DNA of 64,000 nt from Pseudoips prasinana (GCA_951640165.1 OX621240.1:5406713-5470712); one strand, 5' to 3'. Counted from the first letter of the stretch, positions 1 through 9,479 are shown. Translations and numbers: made by a program. The notes: a model not told the origin generated them from the sequence alone.

Positions 1-290
1 CTGTTACAGGATGGGAACTTTTTTCCCAACGTATAAAACCAGTATTTAATGGAGAGTAACAGTGTTACTCGTTGCGACAAAAAAAGTTGCATCCAGTAAC
101 AGGTGTTACTGGATGGGAACATTTTTCCCAACGTGTAACACCAATATTTAATTAAGTGTAACAGTGTTACTCGTTGCGCCAAAAAACGTTGCATCCAGTA
201 ACACCTGTCACTGGATGGGAATTTTTTTCCCATCCAGTAACAAACAGTGTTACAAGTTGTGGTGTTACTGGTTGGGAATACACCTATTTA
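1..290. repeat. 103-bp tandem repeat, about 2.5 copies
   Basis: The motif TGTTACTGGATGGGAA recurs at about 2, 103 and 207, giving a period near 103 bp. Each unit also holds the near-palindrome AGTAACAGTGTTACT and an inverted partner of the head (CATCCAGTAACA). The array runs off the left window edge, so its true copy number is unknown. Confidence 0.8.
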
Positions 291-356
291 AATATTAAGT
301 CTTTTTCTGTAAAACGATTTTTTTTAGTTTTTGCATTAAAGTGTATCTATATATCT

Positions 357-515
357 CCGGAAGACCCAGCGTGGGCAGGCCCCCTACAAGATGGACCGAT
401 GATCTTGTGCGGGTCGCTGGAAATCGCTGGATGCGGAAAGCGCAAGACCGGCAATTGTGGAGATCTTTGGGGGAGGCCTTTGTCCAGCAGTGGACGTCTT
501 TCGGCTGATATGATG
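357..515 (+). mobile_element. 5'-truncated RTE retrotransposon tail
   Basis: Nearly identical to the last ~160 bp of the full RTE element at 21064-24240 (shared blocks GTGGGCAGGCCCCCTACAAG and CCAGCAGTGGACGTCTTTCG) and ending in the same GAT-type tail. It encodes only the C-terminal end of the polyprotein. A short ATATATCT repeat on both sides may be the target duplication, but it lies in simple sequence. Confidence 0.85.
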
Positions 516-540
516 ATATATCTATCTATCTAGTGACCCT

Positions 541-650
541 GACTTCTACACCAGGGTCGTGAGCTCGAGCCCCACATAGGCAAAAAAATGTGTAATGAGC
601 ATGATTATTTATACTGTGTCTAGGTGTAATTTATCTAAAATGTATATGTT
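541..650 (+). mobile_element. SINE fragment, tRNA B-box type
   Basis: A B-box-like GGGTCGTGAGCTCGAGCCCC is followed by a body resembling the SINE at 18681-18925 (TGTAATTTATCTA). The A-box end is missing. Confidence 0.5.
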
Positions 651-701
651 TTTAGGAATCAATAATATTATTAATAATTAAATTATATATAATTAAATTA
701 T

Positions 702-929
702 TCATCATCATCATATCAGCCGAAGGACCACTGCTGGACAAAAACCTCCCCAAAGATATGAGATCTTGATATTGATTTAGAGGCGGATTGGCCATAATTG
801 CCACGCTTGGGAGACGGGTTGGCGATCGCAGTATGGTGGTCATAGTACTCAGAGAGACGCTGCTGCTTTTTGGCTCCCCAGGGAAGAGATGGGGTGGTGA
901 TATTCTTTTTGGCTGTCAGCCACACAGCA
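702..929 (-). mobile_element. RTE-derived short element: 5' head joined to 3' tail
   Basis: Read on the minus strand it starts like the RTE 5' end (TGTGTGGCTGACAGCC, then AGAATATCACCACCCC, then GCGATCGCCAACCCGTCT) and jumps after ~150 bp straight to the RTE 3' end (TTTGGGGAGGTTTTTGTCCA, GCTGATATGATGATGATGA). The whole endonuclease and reverse-transcriptase region is missing. It looks like a non-autonomous derivative that could borrow RTE machinery through the shared tail. Confidence 0.75.
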
Positions 930-1280
930 ATTATACATAAATATTAAATATGGAAATAATTATATGCACCGTTACTGTCAGCATGCATCAGTGGCTATTG
1001 CTTAAAAAAATGATTATGATAAATTATGTGTATTATTAATGTTTATTATAATTTGGCTGCACATAATAAATTAATTAATATTTCGAAAAGCTACGGTAAA
1101 ATACCAAAATCCCCGTTTACCTTTTCTAGATGGATTAGACTACGTGACGTAGCATAAATGGACCTGTAAAGCGCTGCTGGATTTAGTCCGTACACGATAG
1201 TAAGAGGATTATGGCCCAATGGTTACTATGCAGATCCATAAATGTATAAAGCTTTAATGGATACTATATGTATCGTGTCG
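930..1280. other. AT-rich stretch, nothing recognised
   Basis: No ORF, hairpin or known repeat family seen. Confidence 0.5.
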
Positions 1281-1664
1281 AATTGAAGGTTAAACAAACT
1301 TACCTTAAGTGAAGTTTGACCATAATTATATGAGTCGCTGCATCCGAAGAGATTTTCATATAACACAGTAGTACACTCTTCAATGTGCTGGACATCGAAC
1401 ACTTTTTTAGAGCTTGCAACATTAAAAAAGACAAAATGGCGCCTCTGCACGCCACGTGGCCGGCTGGAAAAACTTCATTCTTTTCAGAGTCCTCAGTATC
1501 TACCTAAGATTTCACTAAAGGCAAAGCATTAAAAACAAATAACGGGAAGAAAGTATTCACAAGAATACTTTAAGGGCGGGAGGGATCGAAAATCTCTTCG
1601 GATGCAGCGACTCATATAATTATGGTCAAACTTCACTTAAGGTAAGTTTGTTTAACCTTCAATT
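1281..1664. mobile_element. Inverted-repeat element with 77-bp perfect arms
   Basis: Bases 1281-1357 are the exact reverse complement of 1588-1664. The 230-bp centre contains a block (about 1358-1480, with CACGTGGCCGGCTGG) that reappears inverted at 6399-6507, the right end of the neighbouring 4.9-kb unit. It therefore looks like a small internally deleted relative of that unit. Confidence 0.85.
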
Positions 1665-1708
1665 ATATTTCGTCGCTGCATCCTCGAGATTTTCATATAA
1701 CACAGTAG

Positions 1709-2248
1709 ATGTTTAGAGCTTTAGGGAAATCGTTAGTACATGTAATAATTTGCTTTATCTAATTAACTTAATCATTTTTAACTATACTTAACAGTAATAA
1801 ACAGGCACTTTTAAATACAGGATCATTATTAGATCTGTCATAAAATTTACTAAATACGCGGGAATTTCATGACCATCCTGCTGCCTTCCTAATCACTTCA
1901 ATGGAAACGCATCCACGGACGTCTCTGCGTGGCGAGCGCTATGCGCAGAGAATATTCTTGCGTCAATATCTGCTCTCTTGCAATACTTGCTAGATACAGC
2001 ATCTGATTGTAGATGCGGTTGCGTTGTGGTATAATTTTTTAGTGGTCGGAATTAACCTTTCGGCATTAGACGTGTCTCTAAACGGTCCTATTAGTTCTAT
2101 GTATGCGATCAGGGTTTTCTCTGGGCATATCTCCTTCTAATTGTGATAAAAGAATTAGATGCGATTGAGGCCTTGCTTTCAAGAATTTTAAATATTGGAA
2201 TCGTTATTTGTAATATTTGAAACAACGTATCTTATCTTGGGTTTAAAA
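1709..2248. other. Unclassified sequence inside the 4.9-kb unit
   Basis: Moderately GC patches (GGCGAGCGCTATGCG near 1931) but no supported gene or repeat. Confidence 0.4.
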
Positions 2249-2401
2249 ATGTCAACTTTAATTTTGGATACACTTAAGGCATTCCAAAGGGCCTGCGGCC
2301 AAAGCTCATATGCTGAGAGTTCATCTTTATTAGATTATGTGGTCGGGGTAGCAATATCAGCGGTAGGTTCGTGCGTAGCGACAACATTATCAAGAGTATG
2401 A
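2249..2401 (+). CDS. Small ORF of 50 aa, unknown
   Basis: An ATG-to-stop reading frame just upstream of the tandem array. The predicted peptide begins MSTLILDTLKAFQRACGQSS and ends in a hydrophobic/serine-rich stretch. Its composition is more protein-like than random AT-rich DNA, and it lies inside the inverted-repeat unit. No family is recognised, there are no flanking splice or promoter signals, and it may be chance. Confidence 0.15.
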   Translation: MSTLILDTLKAFQRACGQSSYAESSSLLDYVVGVAISAVGSCVATTLSRV

Positions 2402-2419
2402 GTAATCGGGTCAATATTA

Positions 2420-3810
2420 TTCGATATCAATGGAGCGTATAACCTAATTAGCTAAAAATGAATGCTCACATGCATTATTCGGCATTCGTATATTCGGTCG
2501 TAATCGAATCACGACTCTTTAATTTTATGCGTATTAGCCTTGACCAACGATACGACGGAACATATTCCAAAATTTAATGAAAATGAATGCTCAGATACAT
2601 TGTCTGCATCAGAAAAATACATATTATTATGCGAGTAAGTGACCGTAATCGCACCATGGTTCAATTATTTATATTGGTATTGTGTTCGTTTATTCGGTCA
2701 TAATCGAATTACGAATCTTTATAGGTCTTGACCAACAGTATCAATACGACGCGTATTCCAACATTTAATGAAAATGAATGCTCAGATACATAATCTGCAT
2801 AAGAAAAATATATATGTGAGTAAGTGACCGTATTCACTTCACGGTTCAGAAATAATATTGATATGGTGATCGTATATTCAGCTGTAATCGCCTCGCAACT
2901 ATTTAATATTATCCGTATTAGCTTTGACCAACGATGCGGCGGAGCGTATTCCCTGATTTAATAAATATGAATCTTCAGATACATTATCTTTATAAGAAAA
3001 CATACATATTATTATGCGAGTAAGCGACCGTAATCGCATCACGGTTCAGAAATAATATTGGTATTGTATTCGTATATTCGGTAATCTAATCATGACGCTT
3101 TAATTTTATGGGTATTAACCTTGACCAACGATATCGATTCGACGGAGCTTATTTGCTGGTATGATGAAAATGAATGCTCCGATTCATTATCTGCATCAAT
3201 TACAATATAAATGTGAGTAAATTACCGTAAACGCACCACGGTTCAATAATTATAAATCAGAATTCTTTTATTCCGTAAAAAAAATACTTTTATGTGGAAT
3301 CGAATATTGGTATGGTATTCGTATATTCGGTCGTAATCGCATCACGACTCTTTAAAATATACATTTTAGACGCCAGTTAAGGCTACTAATCTGCATCAGA
3401 TAAAATACATATGTGAGTAAATGACCGTAATCGCATCACGGTTCAATAATTATATTGGTATGATATTCGTATATTCGGTCGTAATCGCATCACGACTCTT
3501 TAAAATATACATTTTTAGACGCCAGTTAAGGCTACTAATCTGCATCTGATAAAATACATATGTGAGTAAATGACCGTAATCGCATCACGGTTCAATAATT
3601 ATATTGGTATGGTATTCGTATATTCGGTCGTAATCGCATCACGACTCTTTAAAATATACATTTTTAGACGACAGTTTAGGCTACTAATCTGCATCAGATA
3701 AAATACATATGTGAGTAAATGACCGTAATCGGATTACGGTTCAATAATTATATTGGTATGGTATTAGTTTCGGTCGTAATCACTTCACGACTCTTTAAAA
3801 TAAACATTAT
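2420..3810. repeat. Tandem array, ~147-bp to ~200-bp units
   Basis: The block CGTATATTCGGTCGTAATCG recurs at about 2486, 3070, 3318, 3465 and 3612, with diverged copies between and after. The last three complete units are nearly identical with a 147-bp period; the upstream ones are older and longer (~180-200 bp). Each unit contains two short hairpins, GTCGT...ACGAC and ACCGT...ACGGT, around a similar core. Confidence 0.9.
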
Positions 3811-3884
3811 AATAAAGTCAAAGTCAACGATTTATTTGCAAATAAATATGGTTTTAGAAGTGAATATATATATATATATTTTTT

Positions 3885-4054
3885 TTTTTGAACTGCAGGA
3901 ATTCCTTTACTGTACAGAAAGAAATCTCAGTTAGCCATTTGCGTAAAGCCTTTTTGAATCGGACCATTGGAAGTACCTTAATTTGATCAGGAATCTTGTT
4001 ATAAATACAGTTTATCTGTACTCGTTGTGCAGTCGACAACGCGATTAGACATGT

Positions 4055-4057
<3 letters not shown>
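3885..4057 (-). pseudogene. LINE (CR1/Jockey-like) C-terminal fragment
   Basis: The minus strand reads a short peptide containing IYNKIPDQIK and FKKALRKWLTEISF, which matches the pattern at the extreme C-terminus of many insect non-LTR reverse transcriptases (shape: YN-LP--IK...FK--L--WL). The fragment lies between the tandem array and an AT microsatellite and has no upstream reverse-transcriptase domain, so it is a dead 5'-truncated copy. Assignment rests on motif shape only. Confidence 0.55.

Positions 4058-4111
<54 letters not shown>
4055..4111. repeat. (AT)n microsatellite
   Basis: About 28 uninterrupted AT dinucleotides. Confidence 0.95.
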
Positions 4112-4114
<3 letters not shown>

Positions 4115-4257
4115 TAATATTATTATTTAATTGCCAATGGTATTCTTTCGTTTGGGCACCATGTACTCACAAAACAAGTTCCACAGTATTGAGTTTTGTA
4201 AATACCTTTAAGCCATATCCTGATATTAGCATCTGAACGAAATCTGGTTTACTCAAT

Positions 4258-4410
4258 ATGGGAGAAAGTGCTGAACGGCATGTGTTTTCAGATGAGAAAT
4301 TAGCTCCTAACCTGAACTGTTATGTAATGAAGTTTAATGCTACAAGATTGATTTGTGTTTTTTTTTTTTTTTTGTTTAAGCTATCATCAATATTATTATT
4401 ATGACCAAAT
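4258..4410 (+). CDS. Small ORF of about 50 aa, unknown
   Basis: The frame starts at the ATG at 4258 and reads MGESAERHVFSDEKLAPNLN followed by CYVMKFNATR, then degenerates in a 16-T tract and stops. The first 30 residues have protein-like composition and distantly recall a helix of insect odorant-binding proteins, but one cysteine is not enough to assign that family. It may be a relic exon. Confidence 0.15.
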
Positions 4411-4543
4411 TTCCATAATTTTTACACGCTGTGTCGTTATTGTTTTAATGCGTTTTGAGACAGAGATGAAATCATTAATTCAATTGTCTCCATTTTGAGT
4501 GCTTGTTACGAAAACGCCTCTTTATTGACTTCGCCAGATTATT

Positions 4544-4724
4544 ATGTTGGATTCATGTCTCACTAGGCCAGTGAGGAACGACAATAAAATCTATTGCCAG
4601 GTTATTATCTTGCATAAGCATTTCAAAATAGGTGAAAAACGGAGGAAACAAGCAAGAGAAAAAGTATTTCCAATTAGGGGTAAACGTTTACGTCGAAAGC
4701 GTTACGATCCTTCTTCCAGTAAGT
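4544..4724 (+). CDS. Exon-like basic segment, unknown
   Basis: The open frame contains the basic run GEKRRKQAREKVFPIRGKRL and ends at a strong splice-donor match, CCA|GTAAGTAT, near 4720. An acceptor-like CAAAATAG lies near 4632. The basic composition resembles a nuclear-localisation or DNA-binding region. It lies inside the 1661-6555 unit and may be part of that element's gene, but no partner exon is identified. Confidence 0.2.
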
Positions 4725-4929
4725 ATATCAAGGTCATTTTTCATTTAAAAAGTAGGCCTGAACTTGTTGTCTAGATCTGGGGAGCCCAATCTCTCTGCTA
4801 AACATAGCATACTAAATAAAAGTAAATATGTGTATGCATCTAACAATACGAGTACCCGTGTCAAAATACACGATAATTTTAAATTTAATTTTAATATTGG
4901 CCTCTAATGGTTAATTTTAATATTCCTGA

Positions 4930-5160
4930 CTGCTAACTATAATACTGGTGTGGGTTCGATCCCCACTCGGGACAAATATTTGTTCGATTAGCGCGATTAT
5001 TAGTTCCGTACCTGGGTTCAATTTATCTATAATTTGTATGTATTTAATAATAAACATGTATATTTATCAGTTGTCTGTTGGCCACACTATTGCAATAGTA
5101 CTGGCTCTGCCCCGTCTGGGATAAGATGGCAAGACATTTATTTATTGTTATTATGTATAT
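4930..5160 (+). mobile_element. SINE, tRNA-headed (subfamily with TTATCAGTTGTCTGTT tail)
   Basis: The B box GTGGGTTCGATCCCCACTCG (4952-) is followed by GGGACAAATATTTG and a tail with TTTATCAGTTGTCTGTTGGC and CTGGGATAAGATGGC. The A-box half is eroded. Confidence 0.6.
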
Positions 5161-5632
5161 AATATACTGTATTATTAACTTATAATATTCAAATTAATAG
5201 ATCGAATATTTACAGCTACTTAGTTACGTAGTAAATTACTAATACCATTTCAAATTAATGGACAAACAATTAACAAAATTTTCTGTTATACTTGATATCA
5301 AACAAAACTAATACACGTTCACCATATACAAATTATATTTTCCACAAGTTTTTTACAGCAATCACAGTCAACTAAACTGGAAAAACCATGTCTGCAAAAC
5401 TAGCAAATCAATCACATGTTCGCTATACTGGTAACCCATGTTACTAATACATGTGCTAAAAGTCGACGGGATCAACATCGGGACTTGTACTTGAGTTGTA
5501 CGTGTACTTGGTCAATCAAATATAATAAAATCATTCTGGCTATGTGCGTACGTTTCTGTTACCTACTAATCTAAATAGAAACTACATTGCAGATTATTTA
5601 GAATAAAGCTATTGAATGGTTGAATGAAACTA
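5161..5632. other. AT-rich, no recognised feature
   Basis: No ORF or repeat match found apart from scattered CATGTNNTAATACATG-like short palindromes near 5440. Confidence 0.4.
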
Positions 5633-5838
5633 ACCTCTATAGCATTAATGAATACCTGGAACTGAAAATTTTCTATTTCAGGATTCAGTCCTATATTATC
5701 CTTGCTGAGTGCATCCATTATAATTTGCCCCCATTGTTCAGAGAACACGTGGCAGATATTTAGGTTAGTTGTGTAAGTAAAGTAATCAGGTTGTAAATAA
5801 TAAATCATCACAACTCCAAATGATTTTAACCCAAACAT
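5633..5838 (-). pseudogene. Exon-like coding segment, unknown protein
   Basis: The minus strand reads a well-formed peptide beginning MFGLKSFGVVMIYYLQPDYF and including HVFSEQWGQIIMDALSKDN and NPEIENFQFQVFINAIE. It stops at a good donor match, GAG|GTTAGT (about 5632). Upstream in the same frame is a stop, and no AG acceptor in the right phase is visible, so the exon start is lost or frameshifted. It lies in line with two further exon-like pieces (5885-5950 and 6195-6252) reading inward from the right inverted repeat of the 4.9-kb unit. No family is recognised; it could be the degenerate gene of the transposon or a captured host gene. Confidence 0.35.
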
Positions 5839-5884
5839 TGCCCCAGGGCATTGTAATTATTAGGGTTTTACAAACGGTACATAC

Positions 5885-5950
5885 CTGTTGTAAAAACAGG
5901 GCTTGTACTATCTGACACAAAGGGTAGGTCTTATTCCATAGAATGGCTAA
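5885..5950 (-). pseudogene. 66-nt exon-like segment with both splice sites
   Basis: On the minus strand a pyrimidine-rich acceptor (CTAACCTATTTTACAG) is followed by exactly 22 open codons, LAILWNKTYPLCQIVQALFL plus QQ, and the donor CAG|GTATGT. Both ends are in phase 0. The next piece upstream (6195-6252) ends in phase 1, and the next downstream (5633-5838) cannot be joined cleanly, so a continuous mRNA is not demonstrated. Probably a relic of the same gene. Confidence 0.35.
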
Positions 5951-6194
5951 CTGTAAAATAGGTTAGAATAACCTAATAATACCAGAAAACATTCAGCTAG
6001 TAAAACTAAAATCTAATTATACATAAGACTCTCGCCTGTTTGCCAGGGGGGTGTGTAATGTAATCATAATTGGTAATAAAATAAAATGATAGTATCGTTG
6101 TAACAGTCGGTCACCTTAATATGCATGATCAATAACGAATAGAAAAAGAATTCGAAAAATATACATATTTGCTGGAGAGTAAGTATGTACTTAC

Positions 6195-6252
6195 ATTTTT
6201 TGCTGACACTCGGCATTTGCGTAGATTCAATCGGCACCAAATTATTCTTCAT
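6195..6252 (-). pseudogene. Possible first coding exon of the 4.9-kb unit
   Basis: The minus-strand ATG at 6252 opens MKNNLVPIESTQMPSVSKK and ends at a near-perfect splice donor, AAT|GTAAGTAC. The start lies ~150 bp inside the right terminal inverted-repeat block (6399-6555), where a transposon promoter would be expected. No domain is recognisable in 19 residues. Confidence 0.3.
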
Positions 6253-6398
6253 ATTCCTTCTTCGTCCACTTAAACTAGCCCATTTTTATAGACCAATACA
6301 GTAATTCACATTAAATGTCACTATAATATAATTATAACACTTGTTTACTGAAAATAAAATAACAAGAATTGGTGTTTCGAGGTCCGAACACTAAGAGC

Positions 6399-6555
6399 GA
6401 ATGAAGTTTTTCCAGCCGGCCACGTGGCGTGCAGAGGCGCCATTTTGTCTTTTTTAATGTTGCAAGCTCTAAAAAAGTGTTCGATGTCCAGCACATTGAA
6501 GAGTGTACTACTGTGTTATATGAAAATCTCGAGGATGCAGCGACGAAATATAATT
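6399..6555. repeat. Right terminal block of the 4.9-kb unit
   Basis: Reverse complement of 1322-1480 of the neighbouring small element, with the outer 48 bp an exact inverted match to 1661-1708. GC-richer core GCCGGCCACGTGGCG at about 6416. Confidence 0.8.
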
Positions 6556-6779
6556 ATCTATTAGCTGTGTAATGCGTGGGGTGCACTAAATATTTGAAAT
6601 GAATAAGAAAAACATGCAATGAATGGTAAACAATTAATTTAGTCATTATTTATATATTCTCCTAATTTTGAAAATATTTATGTCACTCTTCCGTGGTGGT
6701 ACTCTTTAACAGACTTTTCTTGTGACGTAAATCGTTGAGTATTAATGTGTGAGAGCTGACGTTGTATAAATAAATAAAA
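6556..6779. other. AT-rich, no feature
   Basis: Nothing recognised. Confidence 0.4.
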
Positions 6780-6850
6780 TAATAAATAAATATCTTGGGA
6801 ACAGTAAAATACACTGCCGTCTGATCCCAAACTAGGCAAAGTTTTTCATT
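6780..6850 (-). mobile_element. SINE tail fragment
   Basis: CTGATCCCAAACTAGGCAAA on the plus strand is the reverse complement of the common SINE tail (CTTAGTTTGGGATCAG). Confidence 0.5.
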
Positions 6851-7510
6851 ACTATCTATTTACCATATTGGAGCTGAAATCATACAAAGAGCTGATGAAA
6901 TTAGAAACTTAGGTGTTTTATTCGACAGCAAGCTCACATTCGTACCTTAGATATAATCAGTTCTAAAACGTGGCTTTGTCATTCGAAACGTAGTAAAACA
7001 GAAACAGAAACAGAAATCATTTATTTGCATAAACATGTGTTTACAAACAGTGGTGCATTGTATGTAGGATGGTAGGTATAAGTTTTTATGTTCAGACATG
7101 TTTGCCGTACATATACCTAGTGGCATGCAAATGTTAGGTAGGTACAATTATTACATTAAAATTATGACATGTAGGTTTCTATAATTAAATATGAGCATTA
7201 CAATTACCAAAGTCAATAGTATATATTAGTATGTCAATTGGATAAAATAATTAAATCATATATTCCAAATGAAATCTAATAAGGCTCAATAGTGGCTCAA
7301 TAGTAGGCTTCCGGTGCAGTAAAACTAAAATACTGTTATACAACTGTCTCGTCCGCAGTATCTTGGAGTATTCTAGCACTGTTTGGAGACCGCACTATAC
7401 CACACACAAGTTAAAACAGGAAAGAATTCCGAAAAGGCTCCCTTCGAAGAAACTGGAAGCATTGCACCAAGTGACGAAGCCCGTTTTTAGAACCTCAGTG
7501 GAAATGAGAG
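6851..7510 (+). pseudogene. LINE reverse-transcriptase C-terminal remnant, split by insertion
   Basis: The first part (6851-6999) reads IRNLGVLFDSKLTF and, after a small frame change, RGFVIRNVVK. The second part (7318-7510) reads LEYSSTVWRPHYTTHKLKQE followed by a KRL-rich run. In order these match the conserved tail of the reverse-transcriptase domain of Jockey/CR1-type non-LTR elements (DLGV-FD--L-F, GFI-R, LEY-S-VW-P). The two halves are separated by a 318-bp insertion flanked by AGTAAAAC. Multiple frameshifts; dead copy. Confidence 0.6.
7000..7317 (-). mobile_element. LINE 3'-end insertion flanked by AGTAAAAC
   Basis: Begins ACAGAAACAGAAACAGAAAT then CATTTATTTGCATAAAC, the reversed polyadenylation-signal pattern seen at other minus-strand LINE ends in this window. 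AGTAAAAC occurs at 6992-6999 and 7318-7325, a plausible 8-bp target duplication, and the interruption falls exactly inside an older reverse-transcriptase remnant. Confidence 0.5.
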
Positions 7511-7672
7511 GTATCCATCGGAAACATACTTTTTCACACACAAATATTTTTGTAGTATCCATTGTATTTCGTGCACTCACGGTATGGTATGTATTTACCA
7601 TAATATTCGGTCGTTTATTTCAATCATTAGGTGTAGAGAATCAATGTTTTCGTGGCTCATTCGTCACTGAGA

Positions 7673-7712
7673 TTGATAGGAATTCGTTCGAATTCATTTG
7701 AATTCCTATCAA
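7673..7712. repeat. 13-bp hairpin
   Basis: TTGATAGGAATTC (7673-7685) and GAATTCCTATCAA (7700-7712) are perfect inverted repeats. Confidence 0.8.
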
Positions 7713-7715
7713 CCT

Positions 7716-8296
7716 TGCGTTGGAGTGGTTGGTAAATACTTGCCTTCACACCGCAGGTCGTGGGTTCGATTCTCACAGATATTTGTGTGCAAGAACATAT
7801 TTGTTTCTCCTGAGTCTGGATGTAATTATCTGTGTAGGTATGTATTTACAAAAGAAAAGTTGTATATGCAGTACTTATAACAGTTATCTTGTATTTCCAT
7901 AGTACAAACTCTGCTTAGTATGGGATCAGATGGCCGTATGTTAGCCCAAGTCCCCTTGGGGCTGCGGTGGCAGTATGAGAAGTGTCCTCTACTGCCACCA
8001 AGTGAAAGCAGCTCTGGCAGGAGTCGGCGATAGGGGAGGGCAATCCAGAGCCCACCCAGGGTACGTGCCCCGACCATGGACATGGCGCAAAAGGGGAGCA
8101 CCGGAGCAACATACCCGGGGCTCCCCCAATCAGGCGGTTCGGCGGCCAATAGGTTTAGTCGGTGTGAGTCCGACATACCCACCCGCAGACACTTTTTGCG
8201 GGTGGCATGCGTAAGCATTACTCCTGCCTAATCAAAAAAAAAGATGGCCGTATGTGAAAAATGTCCCAGGATGTCCCCGGATATTATTAATTCTAG
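7716..8296 (+). mobile_element. tRNA-headed SINE, interrupted by a retroposon
   Basis: Head GAGTGGTTGGTAAATACTTG (A-box region), B box GGTCGTGGGTTCGATTC, CCTGAGTCTGGATGTAATTA body and TTAGTATGGGATCAGATGGC tail. The tail is split at 7941 and resumes at 8242 after a 300-bp insert. The uninterrupted length is ~280 bp, as in the other full copies. Confidence 0.85.
7942..8241 (+). mobile_element. GC-rich retroposon with poly(A) end and target duplication
   Basis: The 14-bp AGATGGCCGTATGT occurs at 7928-7941 and 8242-8255, exactly flanking a 300-bp GC-rich insert that ends in nine A residues. A diverged relative lies at 59515-59705. The open frames within it look accidental; family unknown (LINE 3' end or SINE). 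Confidence 0.85.
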
Positions 8297-8462
8297 AAAC
8301 TAGCTATAACCGACGAAACTTGACTTGCTAAGCAATGAACCATTACCAAACGGAGTTTAAAGGCAAGCGATACTCTATTGTGGCCTCAAACTACACTTGA
8401 AATTGTAGTAAATCATACTTGGGTAATTTTTTCCGACTTTAATCGTAACGTAGACGTAGTAG

Positions 8463-8728
8463 TATATAATATATCCTAGGACACTATTTACACACGGCCA
8501 TCTGAACCCAAACTAAGCAGAGCTTAGAAGAAACCAGATAACTGATATACTACATATACTACTTTTACTTTTGTAAATACATACTTACATAGATAATTAC
8601 ACCCAGACCCAGGACAAACAGGCATGTTCATGCACACTAATATCTGTCCCGGGTGGTGATCGGCCCCACGACCTCCGGCGTGAATTGCCAAGCATTTGCC
8701 AACCACGCCAACAAGCCCGTCAAACCGT
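8463..8728 (-). mobile_element. tRNA-headed SINE, full length
   Basis: Reverse complement reads TTGGCGTGGTTGGCAAATGC, a B-box-like segment, GTCCTGGGTCTGGGTGTAAT and the GGGTTCAGATGGCCGTGTGT tail. Confidence 0.85.
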
Positions 8729-9050
8729 ATATTTAAACGTTAGATAGCATTGTAACAAATTGATAACGATGCTGTGGTACCTTCTACAGAGATACGAATG
8801 TAGTTATGTAGGTATGGAATGCCATTTTACATGCTAATCTAAAAACATCTCAGAACCTTCCAGTTATACCGTAACCAGTTAACGGCCATTAACACACGCC
8901 ACAATTAACTAGCGATTAACAAATTAACGACTCGGCGGTTAAATTCACCGGCTCATCGGGTAACGTAGTACAAGATCTGACGATATTATTTCTGCCCTGA
9001 AATATTTTTATTGTAATAAATTTTTCAACTGACAAAAAAGGTGGTTCCCA
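8729..9050. other. Unclassified, no feature
   Basis: Contains a patch rich in TTAACNNN repeats (8878-8950); no gene seen. Confidence 0.4.
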
Positions 9051-9059
9051 ACTGTGTGG

Positions 9060-9165
9060 GGTGCTTCGTCAGCTCGTCCCAAAACAAACTCGGACCATTG
9101 GGCCGAGTTGACGAATTTCCAAATTAATTATTTTTTCAGTCGTCATCTCGTCCCATTATTATTTT
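9060..9165. repeat. MULE left terminal inverted repeat
   Basis: GGTGCTTCGTCAGCTCGTCC at the tip and CATCTCGTCCCATTA near 9146 pair with the reverse complement of 12755-12867. Confidence 0.65.
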
Positions 9166-9479
9166 TGTTAAATATTAACAGTAACTAAGCGTAAAAACAG
9201 TTAAGAAGAAAAGTGATAGTGATTTTTTAAAAACATCTTTATTAAGACTAGTGCACTAGTGTGTTGAAAAACAGGTTCCTGGTTGTCAAAGGGATGACAC
9301 GGGAACTCAGTTTTACACAAATTTAGGAGGTTACTGATAAGAATACAATTCGCTTATTATTCGAGAAATACATTTTAACTTATTGCAAACATAGCGAGCG
9401 TAGCTTAACGTTGGATAAATATATATGCAATTTGTAAATAAAAATGTGGGTAAACTTATAAAAATAAAAAGTAACTGGT

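Larger units (their letters stand above)
1661..6555. mobile_element. 4.9-kb unit bounded by perfect 48-bp terminal inverted repeats
   Basis: Bases 1661-1708 and 6508-6555 are exact reverse complements (outer end AATTATATTTCGTCGCTGCA). The right end carries a further ~110 bp (6399-6507) shared with the adjacent 384-bp inverted-repeat element. Inside are a tandem array, a LINE fragment, a SINE and coding-like segments, including a possible first exon whose ATG lies only ~150 bp inside the right end. No clear target duplication separates from the AATT-rich ends. It could be a DNA transposon with nested insertions, or two related MITEs that landed in opposite orientation. Confidence 0.6.

Noticed and set aside
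2420..3810. CRISPR-like array
   Set aside because: Units are 147-200 bp with no short repeat/spacer pattern; an ordinary eukaryotic tandem repeat.
4027..4236. 69-aa ORF with YIYIYI repeat
   Set aside because: Translation of the AT microsatellite.
4258..4350. Odorant-binding protein exon
   Set aside because: Only a vague resemblance with a single cysteine; kept as unknown ORF.
7826..8218. 130-aa minus ORF
   Set aside because: Runs across the junction between a SINE and a retroposon, so it is created by the insertion.
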